This document shows positions 7,655 through 17,527 of a stretch of 64,000 nucleotides of DNA, piece by piece. The notes under the pieces are model-generated. The model worked only from the letters and a program-made list of their open reading frames with translations, ran no database searches and had not been told where the DNA came from. Positions within the stretch are counted from its first letter, which is position 1; each line of letters starts with the position of its first letter. The translations under genes were made by a program, and so were the position numbers. This DNA is from Massilibacteroides vaginae. Its GTDB lineage: Bacteria > Bacteroidota > Bacteroidia > Bacteroidales > Tannerellaceae. Location of the stretch: assembly GCF_900178525.1 (NCBI RefSeq), contig NZ_FXDJ01000007.1:248001-312000 (forward strand). The letters are read 5' to 3'.

Positions 7655-8296
7655 ATGGAAATTGTCCAGTTTCTCTTTGATTTTATTCTTCACATCGATG
7701 TCCATCTGGCAGAACTTGTTGCCAACTACGGAGTTTGGGTATACGCCATTTTATTTTTGATCATTTTTTGTGAAACAGGTTTGGTAGTAACCCCTTTCCT
7801 ACCCGGTGATTCGCTTTTGTTTGTAGCCGGAGCTTTAGCCTCTTTAGGCGACAACGATATTAATGTACACCTGATGGTGTTGCTGTTGATAAGTGCTGCG
7901 ATTTTGGGAGATTTAGTAAATTATTTGATTGGCAAATTCTTTGGAGAGAAGCTTTTCAGTAATCCGGATTCAAAAGTATTCAAACAAAGCTACCTCGATA
8001 AAACCCACGATTTTTACGAGAAACATGGCGGAAAAACAATTATTTTAGCCCGTTTTGTACCTATCATCCGAACGTTTGCGCCATTTGTTGCCGGAATGGG
8101 AAAAATGTGTTATAAACAATTTGGCCTTTTCAATATTACCGGTGGCATCATCTGGGTTTCATTATTTATGTATGCCGGTTACTTTTTCGGAGGATTAGAA
8201 GTGGTGCAAAACAACTTAAAACTACTGATTGTGCTGATAATCGTGGTTTCTATTATCCCCGGAGTTGTTGAAGTTTGGAGAAACAGAAAGAAATAG
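7655..8296 (+). CDS. DedA family (VTT/SNARE-associated) membrane protein
   Basis: The 213-residue protein carries the DedA core: the re-entrant segment [25 protein letters not shown] and the later [25 protein letters not shown] (abridged motif: RF.P..R...P..AG). DedA proteins are inner-membrane lipid transport or scramblase-type proteins needed for normal proton motive force, and some recycle undecaprenyl phosphate. Five or six membrane spans are expected. rfbA follows after 34 bp, so co-transcription with the sugar-nucleotide genes is possible; an undecaprenyl-phosphate link would suit that context but is inference. Confidence 0.93.
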   Translation: MEIVQFLFDFILHIDVHLAELVANYGVWVYAILFLIIFCETGLVVTPFLPGDSLLFVAGALASLGDNDINVHLMVLLLISAAILGDLVNYLIGKFFGEKLFSNPDSKVFKQSYLDKTHDFYEKHGGKTIILARFVPIIRTFAPFVAGMGKMCYKQFGLFNITGGIIWVSLFMYAGYFFGGLEVVQNNLKLLIVLIIVVSIIPGVVEVWRNRKK

Positions 8297-8330
8297 TTTA
8301 TTTTGCCATAAACAATAAAACAAATAAGTT

Positions 8331-9206
8331 ATGAAAGGTATTGTATTAGCCGGAGGGTCGGGAACCCGTTTATACCCAATAACGAAAGGAGTATCTAAAC
8401 AACTTTTACCGGTTTTTGACAAACCGATGATCTATTATCCGATTTCCGTATTAATGTTGGCCGGAATACGGGAAATCCTCATCATTTCAACTCCACATGA
8501 CTTACCCGGATTCCAGCGATTGCTGGGAGATGGCTCCGATTATGGTGTTCACTTCGAATATGCCGAACAACCATCTCCGGACGGATTGGCACAAGCTTTT
8601 ATTATAGGGGCTGATTTTATAGGCAACGATTCAGCCTGCTTAGTGCTTGGCGACAATATATTTTACGGTCAAAACTTTTCATCAACGCTAAAAAAAGCGG
8701 TAAAAAATGTGGAAGAAGAGGGCAAAGCAACTGTGTTCGGCTATTACGTTAATGATCCCGAACGTTATGGTGTAGCAGAGTTTGATAAGCAGGGGAATGT
8801 GCTCAGTATAGAAGAGAAACCGGCAAATCCTAAATCAAACTATGCCGTTGTAGGACTGTATTTCTACCCCAACAAAGTAGTCAACACAGCCCGACAGATA
8901 AAACCATCAGCACGTGGCGAGCTGGAAATAACAACCGTTAATCAGGAGTTCCTGAAGGATAATGAACTCAAGGTGGAAGTGCTGGGACGAGGCTTTGCCT
9001 GGTTAGACACAGGCACACACGATTCTCTTTCTGAAGCATCCACATTCATTGAGGTCATTGAAAAAAGACAAGGGTTAAAAATCGCTTGTCTTGAAGAGAT
9101 CGCGTACAATAAAGGATGGATTGATGACAGTAAACTAGAAGAGGTCGCTTCCGTTATGGCAAAAAATCAATACGGACAGTATCTGATGCGATTTCTCAAA
9201 AAATAA
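8331..9206 (+). CDS. rfbA: Glucose-1-phosphate thymidylyltransferase
   Basis: RfbA/RmlA joins dTTP and glucose-1-phosphate to give dTDP-glucose, the first step to dTDP-rhamnose and related sugars. The nucleotidyltransferase signature [20 protein letters not shown] begins at residue 6, followed by the DKPMIYYP motif, LGDNIFYG and the [19 protein letters not shown] region. At 291 residues it has the usual length. The partner genes rfbB, rfbC and rfbD are absent here; instead it leads directly into GDP-fucose genes, 5 bp before fcl. The product may feed a pathway encoded elsewhere. Confidence 0.96.
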   Translation: MKGIVLAGGSGTRLYPITKGVSKQLLPVFDKPMIYYPISVLMLAGIREILIISTPHDLPGFQRLLGDGSDYGVHFEYAEQPSPDGLAQAFIIGADFIGNDSACLVLGDNIFYGQNFSSTLKKAVKNVEEEGKATVFGYYVNDPERYGVAEFDKQGNVLSIEEKPANPKSNYAVVGLYFYPNKVVNTARQIKPSARGELEITTVNQEFLKDNELKVEVLGRGFAWLDTGTHDSLSEASTFIEVIEKRQGLKIACLEEIAYNKGWIDDSKLEEVASVMAKNQYGQYLMRFLKK

Positions 9207-9211
9207 GTTTG

Positions 9212-10294
9212 ATGAATAAAGAAAGTAAAATATTTGTTGCCGGACATCGCGGACTGGTGGGTTCCGCTATTTTGAAAAACCTGAAAGAAAAAGGTTTTCA
9301 GAATTTTGTACTTAAAACGCATGCAGAACTGGATCTGACAAATCAGGATGCGGTGAATCGTTTTTTTGCTGAAGAAAAACCGGAATACATCTTTCTTTCC
9401 GCGGCTCATGTAGGTGGCATCATGGCAAACAATACCTACCGGGGAGATTTCATTTACCGTAATTTAATGATTCAAAACAATGTTATCCATGCTTCTTATG
9501 TAAATAACGCAAAGAAACTTCTTTTCTTAGGAAGCACTTGTATTTACCCAAGGGAAGCTCCGCAACCAATGAATGAAGCTTGTTTGCTAACATCTCCTCT
9601 TGAGTACACCAATGAACCGTACGCGATAGCAAAGATAGCAGGCATCAAACTGTGTGAGAGTTATAATCTGCAATACGGAACAAACTTTATCGCAGTTATG
9701 CCTACAAACCTATACGGACCTAATGACAATTTCAATCTGGAAACATCTCATGTACTTCCTGCTATTATCAGAAAGATGCATTTGGCTCATTGCTTAAAGT
9801 CCGGGCATAAGGACGCACTAAGGAAAGACCTGAACGCACGTCCCGTAGAAGGTGTTAACGGAAATGCATCCGACAATGACATTAATGCTTTACTCAGTAA
9901 ATACGGTATAACGGAAAATCACATGGAACTATGGGGAACCGGAAAGCCTATGCGCGAATTCTTATGGAGCGAGGAAATGGCAGATGCCTGTGTTTTTGTT
10001 ATGCAGAAAATAGACTTCAAAGACTTAGTTTCTTCAGAAAAAGAAATCAGAAACACCCATATAAATATAGGTACAGGTAAAGAAATTTCCATAAAAGATG
10101 TTGCTTTATTGGTTCAAAGAGCAATCGGATATGAGGGGAAATTGATTTTCAACACCGATAAACCCGATGGAACATTACGCAAACTTACGGATGTATCTAA
10201 ATTGAACGCACTGGGCTGGAAGCACTCTATAGAGATTGAAGAAGGTGTAGAACGTCTTTACAAATGGTATATAGAAAGTATTTCTCAACAATAA
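9212..10294 (+). CDS. fcl: GDP-L-fucose synthase
   Basis: Fcl (WcaG) is the epimerase/reductase that turns GDP-4-keto-6-deoxymannose into GDP-L-fucose. It is an extended SDR with the NADP motif [10 protein letters not shown] near residue 11, the [17 protein letters not shown] signature of this family, and the catalytic YAIAK near residue 143. The ATG at 9212 is preferred to an immediately preceding TTG. At 360 residues it carries an insert around 190-220 ([18 protein letters not shown]) compared with the ~320-residue enterobacterial form, as in other Bacteroidota. gmd, the preceding step, follows after 13 bp. Confidence 0.95.
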   Translation: MNKESKIFVAGHRGLVGSAILKNLKEKGFQNFVLKTHAELDLTNQDAVNRFFAEEKPEYIFLSAAHVGGIMANNTYRGDFIYRNLMIQNNVIHASYVNNAKKLLFLGSTCIYPREAPQPMNEACLLTSPLEYTNEPYAIAKIAGIKLCESYNLQYGTNFIAVMPTNLYGPNDNFNLETSHVLPAIIRKMHLAHCLKSGHKDALRKDLNARPVEGVNGNASDNDINALLSKYGITENHMELWGTGKPMREFLWSEEMADACVFVMQKIDFKDLVSSEKEIRNTHINIGTGKEISIKDVALLVQRAIGYEGKLIFNTDKPDGTLRKLTDVSKLNALGWKHSIEIEEGVERLYKWYIESISQQ

Positions 10295-10307
10295 AATAAC
10301 ATATATA

Positions 10308-11459
10308 ATGGGAAAAGTGGCATTAATAACCGGTATAACAGGTCAGGACGGAGCTTATCTGGCAGAATATTTAATTAAAAAAGGGTATACTGTTCACGGC
10401 ATCAAAAGAAGATCCTCGATGTTTAATACAGAAAGAATTGACCATTTATATCAGGATCCGCATATAGAAAACAGAAATCTGATTTTACATTACGGTGATC
10501 TGACCGATAGTCTGAATCTGACTCGTATAATAGGAGAAACACAACCGGATGAAATTTACAATCTGGCAGCGATGAGTCATGTAAAAGTAAGTTTCGACAC
10601 ACCGGAATACACGGCAAACGCAGATGGTTTAGGCGTATTAAGAATCCTCGAAGCTGTACGCTTGCTTAATCTGACATCAAAAACCCGCATATATCAAGCA
10701 TCTACATCTGAACTATATGGCTTGGTGCAGGAAGTACCTCAAAAAGAGACAACGCCTTTTTATCCAAGAAGTCCTTATGCCGTAGCCAAACTTTATGGGT
10801 ATTGGATTACTGTAAACTACCGTGAAGCTTACAAGATGCACGCCTCAAATGGAATTCTATTCAATCATGAATCCCCATTAAGAGGAGAAACATTTGTAAC
10901 ACGCAAGGTAACACGCGCAGTTTCCCGAATTGCTTTGGGAATGCAGGATAATCTATTCATGGGTAACCTTTCATCCAAACGAGACTGGGGGCATGCCAAA
11001 GATTACATCAAGGCGATGTATTTGATTCTACAACAAGACCAGCCGGATGATTACGTCATAGCAACAGGACAAACAACAACTATCCGTGATTTTATCACTA
11101 TGTCTTTCGAAGAGATAGGCTTAGGTATAGAGTTTATAAACAAAGGAGTTGACGAAACAGCTATTTTAAGAGAAGTAAACGAAAAAACATTTAAAGAGAA
11201 GGTCGGTGATAATTACTTAGAAGAAATTACCCGTAAAATCGGCAAATTACTTGTTGGAGTTGACCCGCAATACTTCCGTCCTACTGAAGTCGAACTGCTG
11301 ATCGGTGATGCAAGCAAAGCAAAAAGACAACTTGGATGGGAACCCAAGTATGACCTAAAAGCCCTTGTTTCTGATATGATATCTTCGGATTTAAAGCTTA
11401 TGAAAAAAGAGTTTTTTCTTAAAAGCGGAGGATATCAAGTACTTAACTATTTCGAATGA
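10308..11459 (+). CDS. gmd: GDP-mannose 4,6-dehydratase
   Basis: Gmd converts GDP-D-mannose to GDP-4-keto-6-deoxy-D-mannose, the precursor for Fcl. The N-terminal [18 protein letters not shown] holds the NADP motif, followed by [18 protein letters not shown], the QASTSELYG active-site stretch, YAVAK near residue 157, and [15 protein letters not shown]. Length (383) is normal. With fcl it completes GDP-mannose to GDP-fucose. In gut Bacteroidales GDP-fucose supplies capsule and surface glycoprotein fucosylation; which use applies here cannot be read from the window. Confidence 0.96.
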   Translation: MGKVALITGITGQDGAYLAEYLIKKGYTVHGIKRRSSMFNTERIDHLYQDPHIENRNLILHYGDLTDSLNLTRIIGETQPDEIYNLAAMSHVKVSFDTPEYTANADGLGVLRILEAVRLLNLTSKTRIYQASTSELYGLVQEVPQKETTPFYPRSPYAVAKLYGYWITVNYREAYKMHASNGILFNHESPLRGETFVTRKVTRAVSRIALGMQDNLFMGNLSSKRDWGHAKDYIKAMYLILQQDQPDDYVIATGQTTTIRDFITMSFEEIGLGIEFINKGVDETAILREVNEKTFKEKVGDNYLEEITRKIGKLLVGVDPQYFRPTEVELLIGDASKAKRQLGWEPKYDLKALVSDMISSDLKLMKKEFFLKSGGYQVLNYFE

Positions 11460-11481
11460 GGTAAACTTTTTAGGTTTTTTG

Positions 11482-11512
11482 TTTGTTTTAATATAAAAAA
11501 GAGTTAATTTTG
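11482..11512 (+). promoter_or_regulatory. Strong promoter of the OmpA-type porin
   Basis: TTTG (11482-11485), exactly 19 bp, then TAATTTTG (11505-11512) is a perfect Bacteroidota sigma-70 (RpoD/SigAB) promoter. It leaves a leader of about 50 nt before the ATG at 11571. Confidence 0.85.
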
Positions 11513-11570
11513 CTACGTTTTAAATGTAGTATAAGGGAAATATAGATTGTTTAATTTAAATGTGAAAAAT

Positions 11571-12722
11571 ATGAAGACAAAGAGTTTTGTATTAGCTTTG
11601 TTATCTGTTTTTGTTCTATCAGCTTCAGCTCAGGAATACCAGCCACAAGTTGGTTTCAGTACTGAAAATGGATCAAAAACAAATTTTAAAAAGAACAAAG
11701 CCGGTGATAACTGGTTTATCACTTTAGGTGTGGGTGGAAATGTTTTGTTTGGTGATGACAACTCTCAAGCAGATTTTGGAGACAGAATTAATATTGCCCC
11801 ACAATTATCGTTTGGAAAATGGTACAATCCTTATTGGGGTGCTCGTTTACAATTAAATGGTGGTCCGATGAAAAGTTTCGTTAACCCTAACGGTACTACA
11901 GAATTAAAAGCATATTGGTTAAATCCTCACCTTGATATCATGTGGGATATAACAAATTATTGGGCTCCTTATAAGGAAAGTAAAGTATTCCGTTTTATTC
12001 CTTTTGCCGGTATCGGTTATGCGGTAAGATCTGGAAAAACAGCTGATAACGGAGATGTATACAAAAGATCTGAAACTCCTTCTATTAACTTAGGTGCTAT
12101 CATGTCATTCCGTTTAAACAAACGTGTTGACTTGAACATTGAAGGTCAATATGTATTATTGCAGGAACACTTCAACCGTGTAACAACAGGTCACGCAACT
12201 GATCGCATTGGTCAAGTTACAGCTGGTTTGAATTTCAAATTAGGAAAAACTGATTTCGAAGTTCTTCAGCCAATGGATTATGCTTTATTAAATGACTTGA
12301 ATAGCCAAATCAACGCATTACGTGCTGAAAACGACGAATTAAGCAAACGTCCGGTTTCTTGCCCAGAATGCGAAGAAGTTGCTCCGACAATCATCAACAA
12401 TTATTCAGAAAATGTTGTTTACTTCCGTTTAAACAGTGCTAAAATTGACAAAAATCAACAGATTAACATCTTTAACACTGCTGAATTCATGAAAGAAAAA
12501 GACGCTCCTATCAAAGTTATCGGTTATGCTGACCAAAAGACAGGAACATCTACTTACAACATGTCATTATCTGAAAAACGTGCAAGAGCGGTTGCTAAAG
12601 AACTAATCGAAAAATATGGTATATCTTCTAACCAAATCACTATCGAGTGGAAAGGTTCTGACGAACAACCATACAGCGAAAACAATTGGAACCGTGTTGT
12701 TATCATGAGAGCTAACAACTAA
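11571..12722 (+). CDS. Major outer-membrane protein, OmpA family
   Basis: The ATG at 11571 begins a clear signal peptide (MKTKSFVLALLSVFVLSASA, cleaved before QEYQ); the frame is open further upstream but has no signal there. Residues 45-235 form an N-terminal beta-barrel, followed by a short coiled linker (LNSQINALRAENDELSK) with a CPEC dicysteine motif. A peptidoglycan-binding OmpA domain follows (NVVYFRLNSAKIDKNQQINI; YADQKTGTSTYNMSLSEKRA). Such proteins tether the outer membrane to peptidoglycan. The perfect promoter, terminator and regular codon use suggest high expression. 383 residues matches relatives in Porphyromonadaceae-like genomes. Confidence 0.95.
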   Translation: MKTKSFVLALLSVFVLSASAQEYQPQVGFSTENGSKTNFKKNKAGDNWFITLGVGGNVLFGDDNSQADFGDRINIAPQLSFGKWYNPYWGARLQLNGGPMKSFVNPNGTTELKAYWLNPHLDIMWDITNYWAPYKESKVFRFIPFAGIGYAVRSGKTADNGDVYKRSETPSINLGAIMSFRLNKRVDLNIEGQYVLLQEHFNRVTTGHATDRIGQVTAGLNFKLGKTDFEVLQPMDYALLNDLNSQINALRAENDELSKRPVSCPECEEVAPTIINNYSENVVYFRLNSAKIDKNQQINIFNTAEFMKEKDAPIKVIGYADQKTGTSTYNMSLSEKRARAVAKELIEKYGISSNQITIEWKGSDEQPYSENNWNRVVIMRANN

Positions 12723-12760
12723 TAATACAGATTAACAGTTTGTTAATTACAAATAGCTGA

Positions 12761-12796
12761 AAGAGTAGCAGGTTTATCTTGCTACTCTTTTTTTAT
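12761..12796 (+). terminator. Terminator of the OmpA gene
   Basis: AGAGTAGCA and TGCTACTCT form a perfect 9-bp stem followed by a seven-T run. Confidence 0.9.
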
Positions 12797-12841
12797 GCCC
12801 TTTTTATTCTTATTTTAACCATTTCTATCATGATTAAGTTG

Positions 12842-12849
12842 TAGTTTTG
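12842..12849 (+). promoter_or_regulatory. -7 box upstream of tamB
   Basis: TAGTTTTG matches TAnnTTTG. The implied transcript start near 12855 leaves only about 70 nt before the first ordinary start codon (GTG at 12927). Confidence 0.5.
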
Positions 12850-12926
12850 TGATTTAAAAATATAGCACTATCAGAGGGTTAAAATACATAGTTGTCAGTC
12901 TTTTTGTCGTTTTTTGGATATTCTAC

Positions 12927-15900
12927 GTGATTCCGGTGATATTACTCAACATTCCTTATATACAAAATAAGGTGTCCGGAATAGCTACAGCTGAATTGTC
13001 TGAACATTTAGGTGTGCCCGTTAAAATAGGAAAGGTTGATATAGAATGGATCAATCGAATAATATTAGAAGAAGTCTATCTCGAAGATCAAAATGGAGGT
13101 GTATTATTTGATGCGTCTCATATATCCGCTGGTTTTGAATTACTCCCGTTATTTAAGAAAAAAATTGTCTTTAATACGATCCGTCTGTTTGGCTTTTCGA
13201 TGAAGCTAAATAAACAAACACCTGAAGACAAGCTAAACCTACAGTTTGTTATTGATGCCTTCGCAAGCAAGGATACTTTGAAGAAAAGCACTTATATTGA
13301 CATGAGGCTCAATTCAATCATTATGAGGCGAGGTAGTTTTTTTTATGATGTCTTTTCTGAACCTGTAACAAATGAAAAATTCAACGCAAAACATATCGGC
13401 GTTAAAAATATTAGCGCTAACATATCTGTAAAAGAATTGACGACGAACAGCATTAACGCTCAAATTAAAAAAATGAGTTTTGATGAAAATTCCGGGCTTT
13501 CTCTTGATAAACTATCCCTGCAACTCAAAGCAGACAGAGATAGCGCAACGATTCATAACCTGCAACTTAAACTACCAAAAACTGACTTCAAGATCAACGA
13601 AGCTCGTATAGAGCTAAAAGACATAGAAACCCTTGAAGATTTAGTAAACAACGCCCCTATCGAACTAACGATAACACCCTCGGAAGTACGTTTAAGCGAT
13701 TTAAAAGCGTTCGTTCCCGCCTTCACTAATTTCAAGGAGATCATTAATATTTCAGCCGAGGCTTCCGGTTATATCAACAGCATTGATTTAAAAAGGCTAT
13801 CTCTTAATTACAGTGATAAAGTTCAGTTTCTGGGTAAAATGGAACTGAAAGGAATTACCACTCCCGAAGACGCATATCTGTATGGACAAGTAAGTAAAAT
13901 GCAGATTACAAATGATGGCATTAAAGGGATCGTTAACAATTTCAGTGAAAAGCCTGTCGAACTGCCCGATCCTTTAAATCATCTTGGCGTATTGCATTTC
14001 ACCGGCGAAATCTCGGGCTTCTTAGATAACCTCGTGGCTTATGGAAAGCTGACATCGGCTATAGGGACAATTGAAACAGACCTCAATTTCGGACATGATA
14101 AGAATAAAAAAATAGGCACTTTCATCAAAGGACATATTGGAAGTTCCGATCTTGAGATTAAAGAGCTATTTGACGAAGGCAACCCTTTTGGTAATGCTCG
14201 TTTCAATATTACAATTAATGCGTTAAGGCCTGTAAATGAAAATTTCTCGGGAGAAATTGAAGCTGAAATATTGAATTTTGATTATTTGGGATACAATTAC
14301 AAGAACCTGCTTTTCTCCGGGAATTTTAAGGAAAACGGATTTGACGGGAAAATCCACATCGACGATCCTAACGGATATCTTCTGGCGGAAGGAACATTCT
14401 TGAACAAAGGGCAAAATTCTTTATTTAATTTCACTGCGGATGTTAAAAACTTTCGTCCGGACCTCCTCCATCTGACCGACAAATATAAGTCTCCGGATAT
14501 TTCTTTCTCCATGAATGCGGATTTCACGGGTAACACAATTGATAACATTGAAGGAGAGATACAAATTGACAGTCTGTCTTTTATCACTGAACCATCGCAA
14601 TTTTTCCTCGATAAATTCCTGATTGTTGCGTCAGGGCATGAATCCGACAGAAAACTCCACATTGAATCCGACATTATCAATGGCGAAGTAAACGGAGCAT
14701 ATTCGTTTGGAACGATTGTTCCCGATATTCTGAGCACCTTGCAACAACATGTTCCCTCGCTGGTCAAAAACACGCGGGTTAAAAGCCGTAAAGTAGAGGA
14801 AAATAACTTTTCTCTTTTGCTGACTTTAGAAAACACAGAAGCTCTTTCCAACACACTTAAGCTTCCTTTTACAGTGGTTAGTCAGGCAAGAATAACAGGA
14901 TTTTATAATACGGTATATGACAAGATCAGGTTAGAGGCTTATTTGCCGAAGTTCAACATCGGAGGCTCTATGTTTGAGTCCGGCTACCTTACTTGCGATA
15001 ATCAATCCGGCCAAATGGATGTTAATCTGAAAGTAACCAACTACAACAAAAAAGGAAGCCGTAATTATATCGATCTGCATGCCGACGCGAATGAAGACAA
15101 GATCAACACCCTGTTTACCTGGGCGAACAATAAGGAAACTAATTTTAACGCGAGCTTCGGTACTTCTACCGTTTTTTTGAAAGAAGAAGACCTGCAAGGG
15201 AAAATTTCAACACGGATAGAAACATCAATTATCCCCAACTATCTTACCATCAATGATTCTACATGGAATATTTCGCCAAGCGTTATCAGTGTAGAAAACG
15301 GACGGATAGGAATTGATAAATTCTACGCCTCTCGTGGCAATGAATATATATTAATTGATGGAGTAATATCAAAAGACCCGTCTGAAGTGTTGCATCTGGA
15401 TTTGAAAGACATTGAATTAAGTTACATTTTCAAGACGGTTAACATCGAAGTTTTGAAATTTGGCGGCAAAGCTACCGGAACCGTCAATATACAGGATTTG
15501 TTTAACAGCCGAATGTTGAATACAGATTTAGAAATCAACAATTTTTCGTTCAACGAAGTGGAGTTTGGACAACTTAATCTGTTTAGCGAATGGGATGACA
15601 CACAGCAGGGAATACTGATGTTAGGAACAATTTACAAGAACGACAGCACCTGGACTGACGTAAATGGGTACATATACCCCGTTGGCGAGAAATCCGGACT
15701 GTCTCTGTATTTTGACGCGAAAGACATCAACCTCGCCTTTTTGAAACCTTTCATGGAGAATATTACCTCAGATATTGGCGGATCGGGATCCGGGCTTATT
15801 CATTTGCATGGTTCTTTCAAAGATATATCCGTAGAAGGAAATGCACTCGTGCGAGATGGTCTTATCGGGATTGGTTTTCTTAACACACAGTATACTTTTA

Positions 15901-17378
15901 CGGATTCGCTCTACCTGACGAAAGATAAAATCATCACAAAGGGACTTTCTATACAGGATAAAGCGGGGAATAATGGGAAAGTAGACCTCACCGTTGATCA
16001 TAATTACTTCCGTAATTTTAAATTTTCGGTCAATGTAAGTGCCGAAAACATGCTTGTGTATGATGTTACGGAGAGACAAAACCCCATGATTTTCGGATCA
16101 GTATATGGCAAAGGTGGAGCCAGAATATCCGGAAACGAGAAGATCATCAATATTGATGTTAATATGCAAAGCGCACCTAAAACCATGTTGAACTTAAACT
16201 TCATGGGAGCCAGTAGAGCCTCTGAATACGATTTCATCACGTTTGTAGACAAAAACGCGCTGGCTTTGATAGACAGCACCTCGACAGACTCTACCGCTTT
16301 AGCTGCGCGAAACAACATAAACGGGAGTGATGAAGGTTCAGAAATCCGAATGAACATGATGTTGGACATTACACCCGACGCGAATGTGGAGTTAGTTGTT
16401 GATCCCGCAGCAGGAGACAAACTAAAGGCTACCGGAAGCGGAAGTGTACAGATTGAATACGGAACGAAAACTGATTTGCGTATGTATGGAGGGGTTGACA
16501 TTCACAGCGGCAGTTACAACTTCAGTTTGCAACAACTTATACATAAAGACTTTAAAATAGGCGAAGGCAGTACGGTAAGTTTCCGCGGAGATCCGTTTGA
16601 TGCAAACTTAGACATTAACGCGATATATAATCTGACAGCCAATATCGGTGATCTGGATAGAAATCTGATCGAACAAAGCGGACGTGCAAATATTCCGGTA
16701 AGCTGCATACTAAATATCAACGGCCAGCTACGCAATCCTATGGTAAAATTTGACATTCAGCTACCCGGATCAAACGCAGAGTTGGAACGCATAGTAAAAG
16801 GGTTGGTCGATACAGACGAAATGATGTCACTTCAAATCATCTATCTCCTTGTATTGAATAAGTTTTACACCCCGGATTATATGACAGGAACAAGTTCAAA
16901 CGAATTAAACGCTGCCGCCTCATCCGCACTGTCGTCCCAACTTTCCGGCATGCTGAACACCCTGACAGACAAAGTACAGATCGGAACGAACATACGCACC
17001 AGTCAGGATGGCATAGCCGATCCGGAATTTGAAATGCTATTATCAAGTCAGCTACTCGACAACAGACTATTGTTCAATGGTAATTTCGGAGTCAGAAACA
17101 ACCCTTATCAGGAAAGCACATTTGTGGGAGAATTCGACTTGGAATACAAACTAACCGAAACAGGCGAGATACGATTAAAAGCCTACAATCATGCCAATGA
17201 TATGTATCGCTACCAAAAACAGTCGCTTACCACGCAGGGAATCGGCATCATGTACAGAAAAGACTTCAATATTTTCTCCGACATATTCAAACGCAAAAAA
17301 AGACTCCCCCTCCCTCCTCTTCCAACAGACACCATAGCTGTACCGGAAAAAAAGGGAAAAACGGTTGTTTCCGAATAG
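12927..17378 (+). CDS. tamB: TamB-like translocation and assembly module protein
   Basis: A 1483-residue protein with an N-terminal membrane anchor, a long series of repetitive beta-rich segments (each alternating 'GxxxxDxxF' type strands), and a C-terminal TamB/DUF490 domain (about 1130-1460). That domain holds IEYGTKTDLRMYGGVDIHSG, then GRANIPVSCILNINGQLRNP, then LQIIYLLVLNKF. TamB-type proteins bridge the inner and outer membrane and move phospholipid or help outer-membrane protein assembly. The first ATG/GTG/TTG is the GTG at 12927, but the frame is open and strongly hydrophobic upstream to 12858 (LKYIVVSLFVVFWIFY), so the true start may be upstream at a non-standard codon. No TamA partner gene is nearby. 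Confidence 0.88.
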   Translation: MIPVILLNIPYIQNKVSGIATAELSEHLGVPVKIGKVDIEWINRIILEEVYLEDQNGGVLFDASHISAGFELLPLFKKKIVFNTIRLFGFSMKLNKQTPEDKLNLQFVIDAFASKDTLKKSTYIDMRLNSIIMRRGSFFYDVFSEPVTNEKFNAKHIGVKNISANISVKELTTNSINAQIKKMSFDENSGLSLDKLSLQLKADRDSATIHNLQLKLPKTDFKINEARIELKDIETLEDLVNNAPIELTITPSEVRLSDLKAFVPAFTNFKEIINISAEASGYINSIDLKRLSLNYSDKVQFLGKMELKGITTPEDAYLYGQVSKMQITNDGIKGIVNNFSEKPVELPDPLNHLGVLHFTGEISGFLDNLVAYGKLTSAIGTIETDLNFGHDKNKKIGTFIKGHIGSSDLEIKELFDEGNPFGNARFNITINALRPVNENFSGEIEAEILNFDYLGYNYKNLLFSGNFKENGFDGKIHIDDPNGYLLAEGTFLNKGQNSLFNFTADVKNFRPDLLHLTDKYKSPDISFSMNADFTGNTIDNIEGEIQIDSLSFITEPSQFFLDKFLIVASGHESDRKLHIESDIINGEVNGAYSFGTIVPDILSTLQQHVPSLVKNTRVKSRKVEENNFSLLLTLENTEALSNTLKLPFTVVSQARITGFYNTVYDKIRLEAYLPKFNIGGSMFESGYLTCDNQSGQMDVNLKVTNYNKKGSRNYIDLHADANEDKINTLFTWANNKETNFNASFGTSTVFLKEEDLQGKISTRIETSIIPNYLTINDSTWNISPSVISVENGRIGIDKFYASRGNEYILIDGVISKDPSEVLHLDLKDIELSYIFKTVNIEVLKFGGKATGTVNIQDLFNSRMLNTDLEINNFSFNEVEFGQLNLFSEWDDTQQGILMLGTIYKNDSTWTDVNGYIYPVGEKSGLSLYFDAKDINLAFLKPFMENITSDIGGSGSGLIHLHGSFKDISVEGNALVRDGLIGIGFLNTQYTFTDSLYLTKDKIITKGLSIQDKAGNNGKVDLTVDHNYFRNFKFSVNVSAENMLVYDVTERQNPMIFGSVYGKGGARISGNEKIINIDVNMQSAPKTMLNLNFMGASRASEYDFITFVDKNALALIDSTSTDSTALAARNNINGSDEGSEIRMNMMLDITPDANVELVVDPAAGDKLKATGSGSVQIEYGTKTDLRMYGGVDIHSGSYNFSLQQLIHKDFKIGEGSTVSFRGDPFDANLDINAIYNLTANIGDLDRNLIEQSGRANIPVSCILNINGQLRNPMVKFDIQLPGSNAELERIVKGLVDTDEMMSLQIIYLLVLNKFYTPDYMTGTSSNELNAAASSALSSQLSGMLNTLTDKVQIGTNIRTSQDGIADPEFEMLLSSQLLDNRLLFNGNFGVRNNPYQESTFVGEFDLEYKLTETGEIRLKAYNHANDMYRYQKQSLTTQGIGIMYRKDFNIFSDIFKRKKRLPLPPLPTDTIAVPEKKGKTVVSE

Positions 17379-17402
17379 CAAAAATAGCCCTCGCCAATAC
17401 CG

Positions 17403-17493
17403 CTGATTATAAGCCATTTATAATCGCAAAAAACATAAAGGTTATTTTTAAAAAGATATCCTTTATTTTTCAAAAAATAACCTTTATGTTTTT
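17403..17493. repeat. Palindromic relative (B) of the ~210-bp element
   Basis: CATAAAGGTTATTTTT (17434-17449) faces its reverse complement ending at 17488, with GATATCCTTTATTTTT between them. The left part (CTGATTATAAG... at 17403) resembles offset 54-100 of the ~210-bp element, with nearly the same spacing to AAGGTT (35 versus 36). It lies between the convergent tamB and lipB genes, where a hairpin could end transcription from both sides. Confidence 0.7.
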
Positions 17494-17527
17494 AAAGACA
17501 TTACTATGTGTTTTTTCAGGGTATGAA

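Noticed and set aside
14297-14854. A 185-codon reverse frame inside tamB
   Set aside because: Antisense to the well-supported TamB frame; Ser/Arg-rich composition typical of a shadow.
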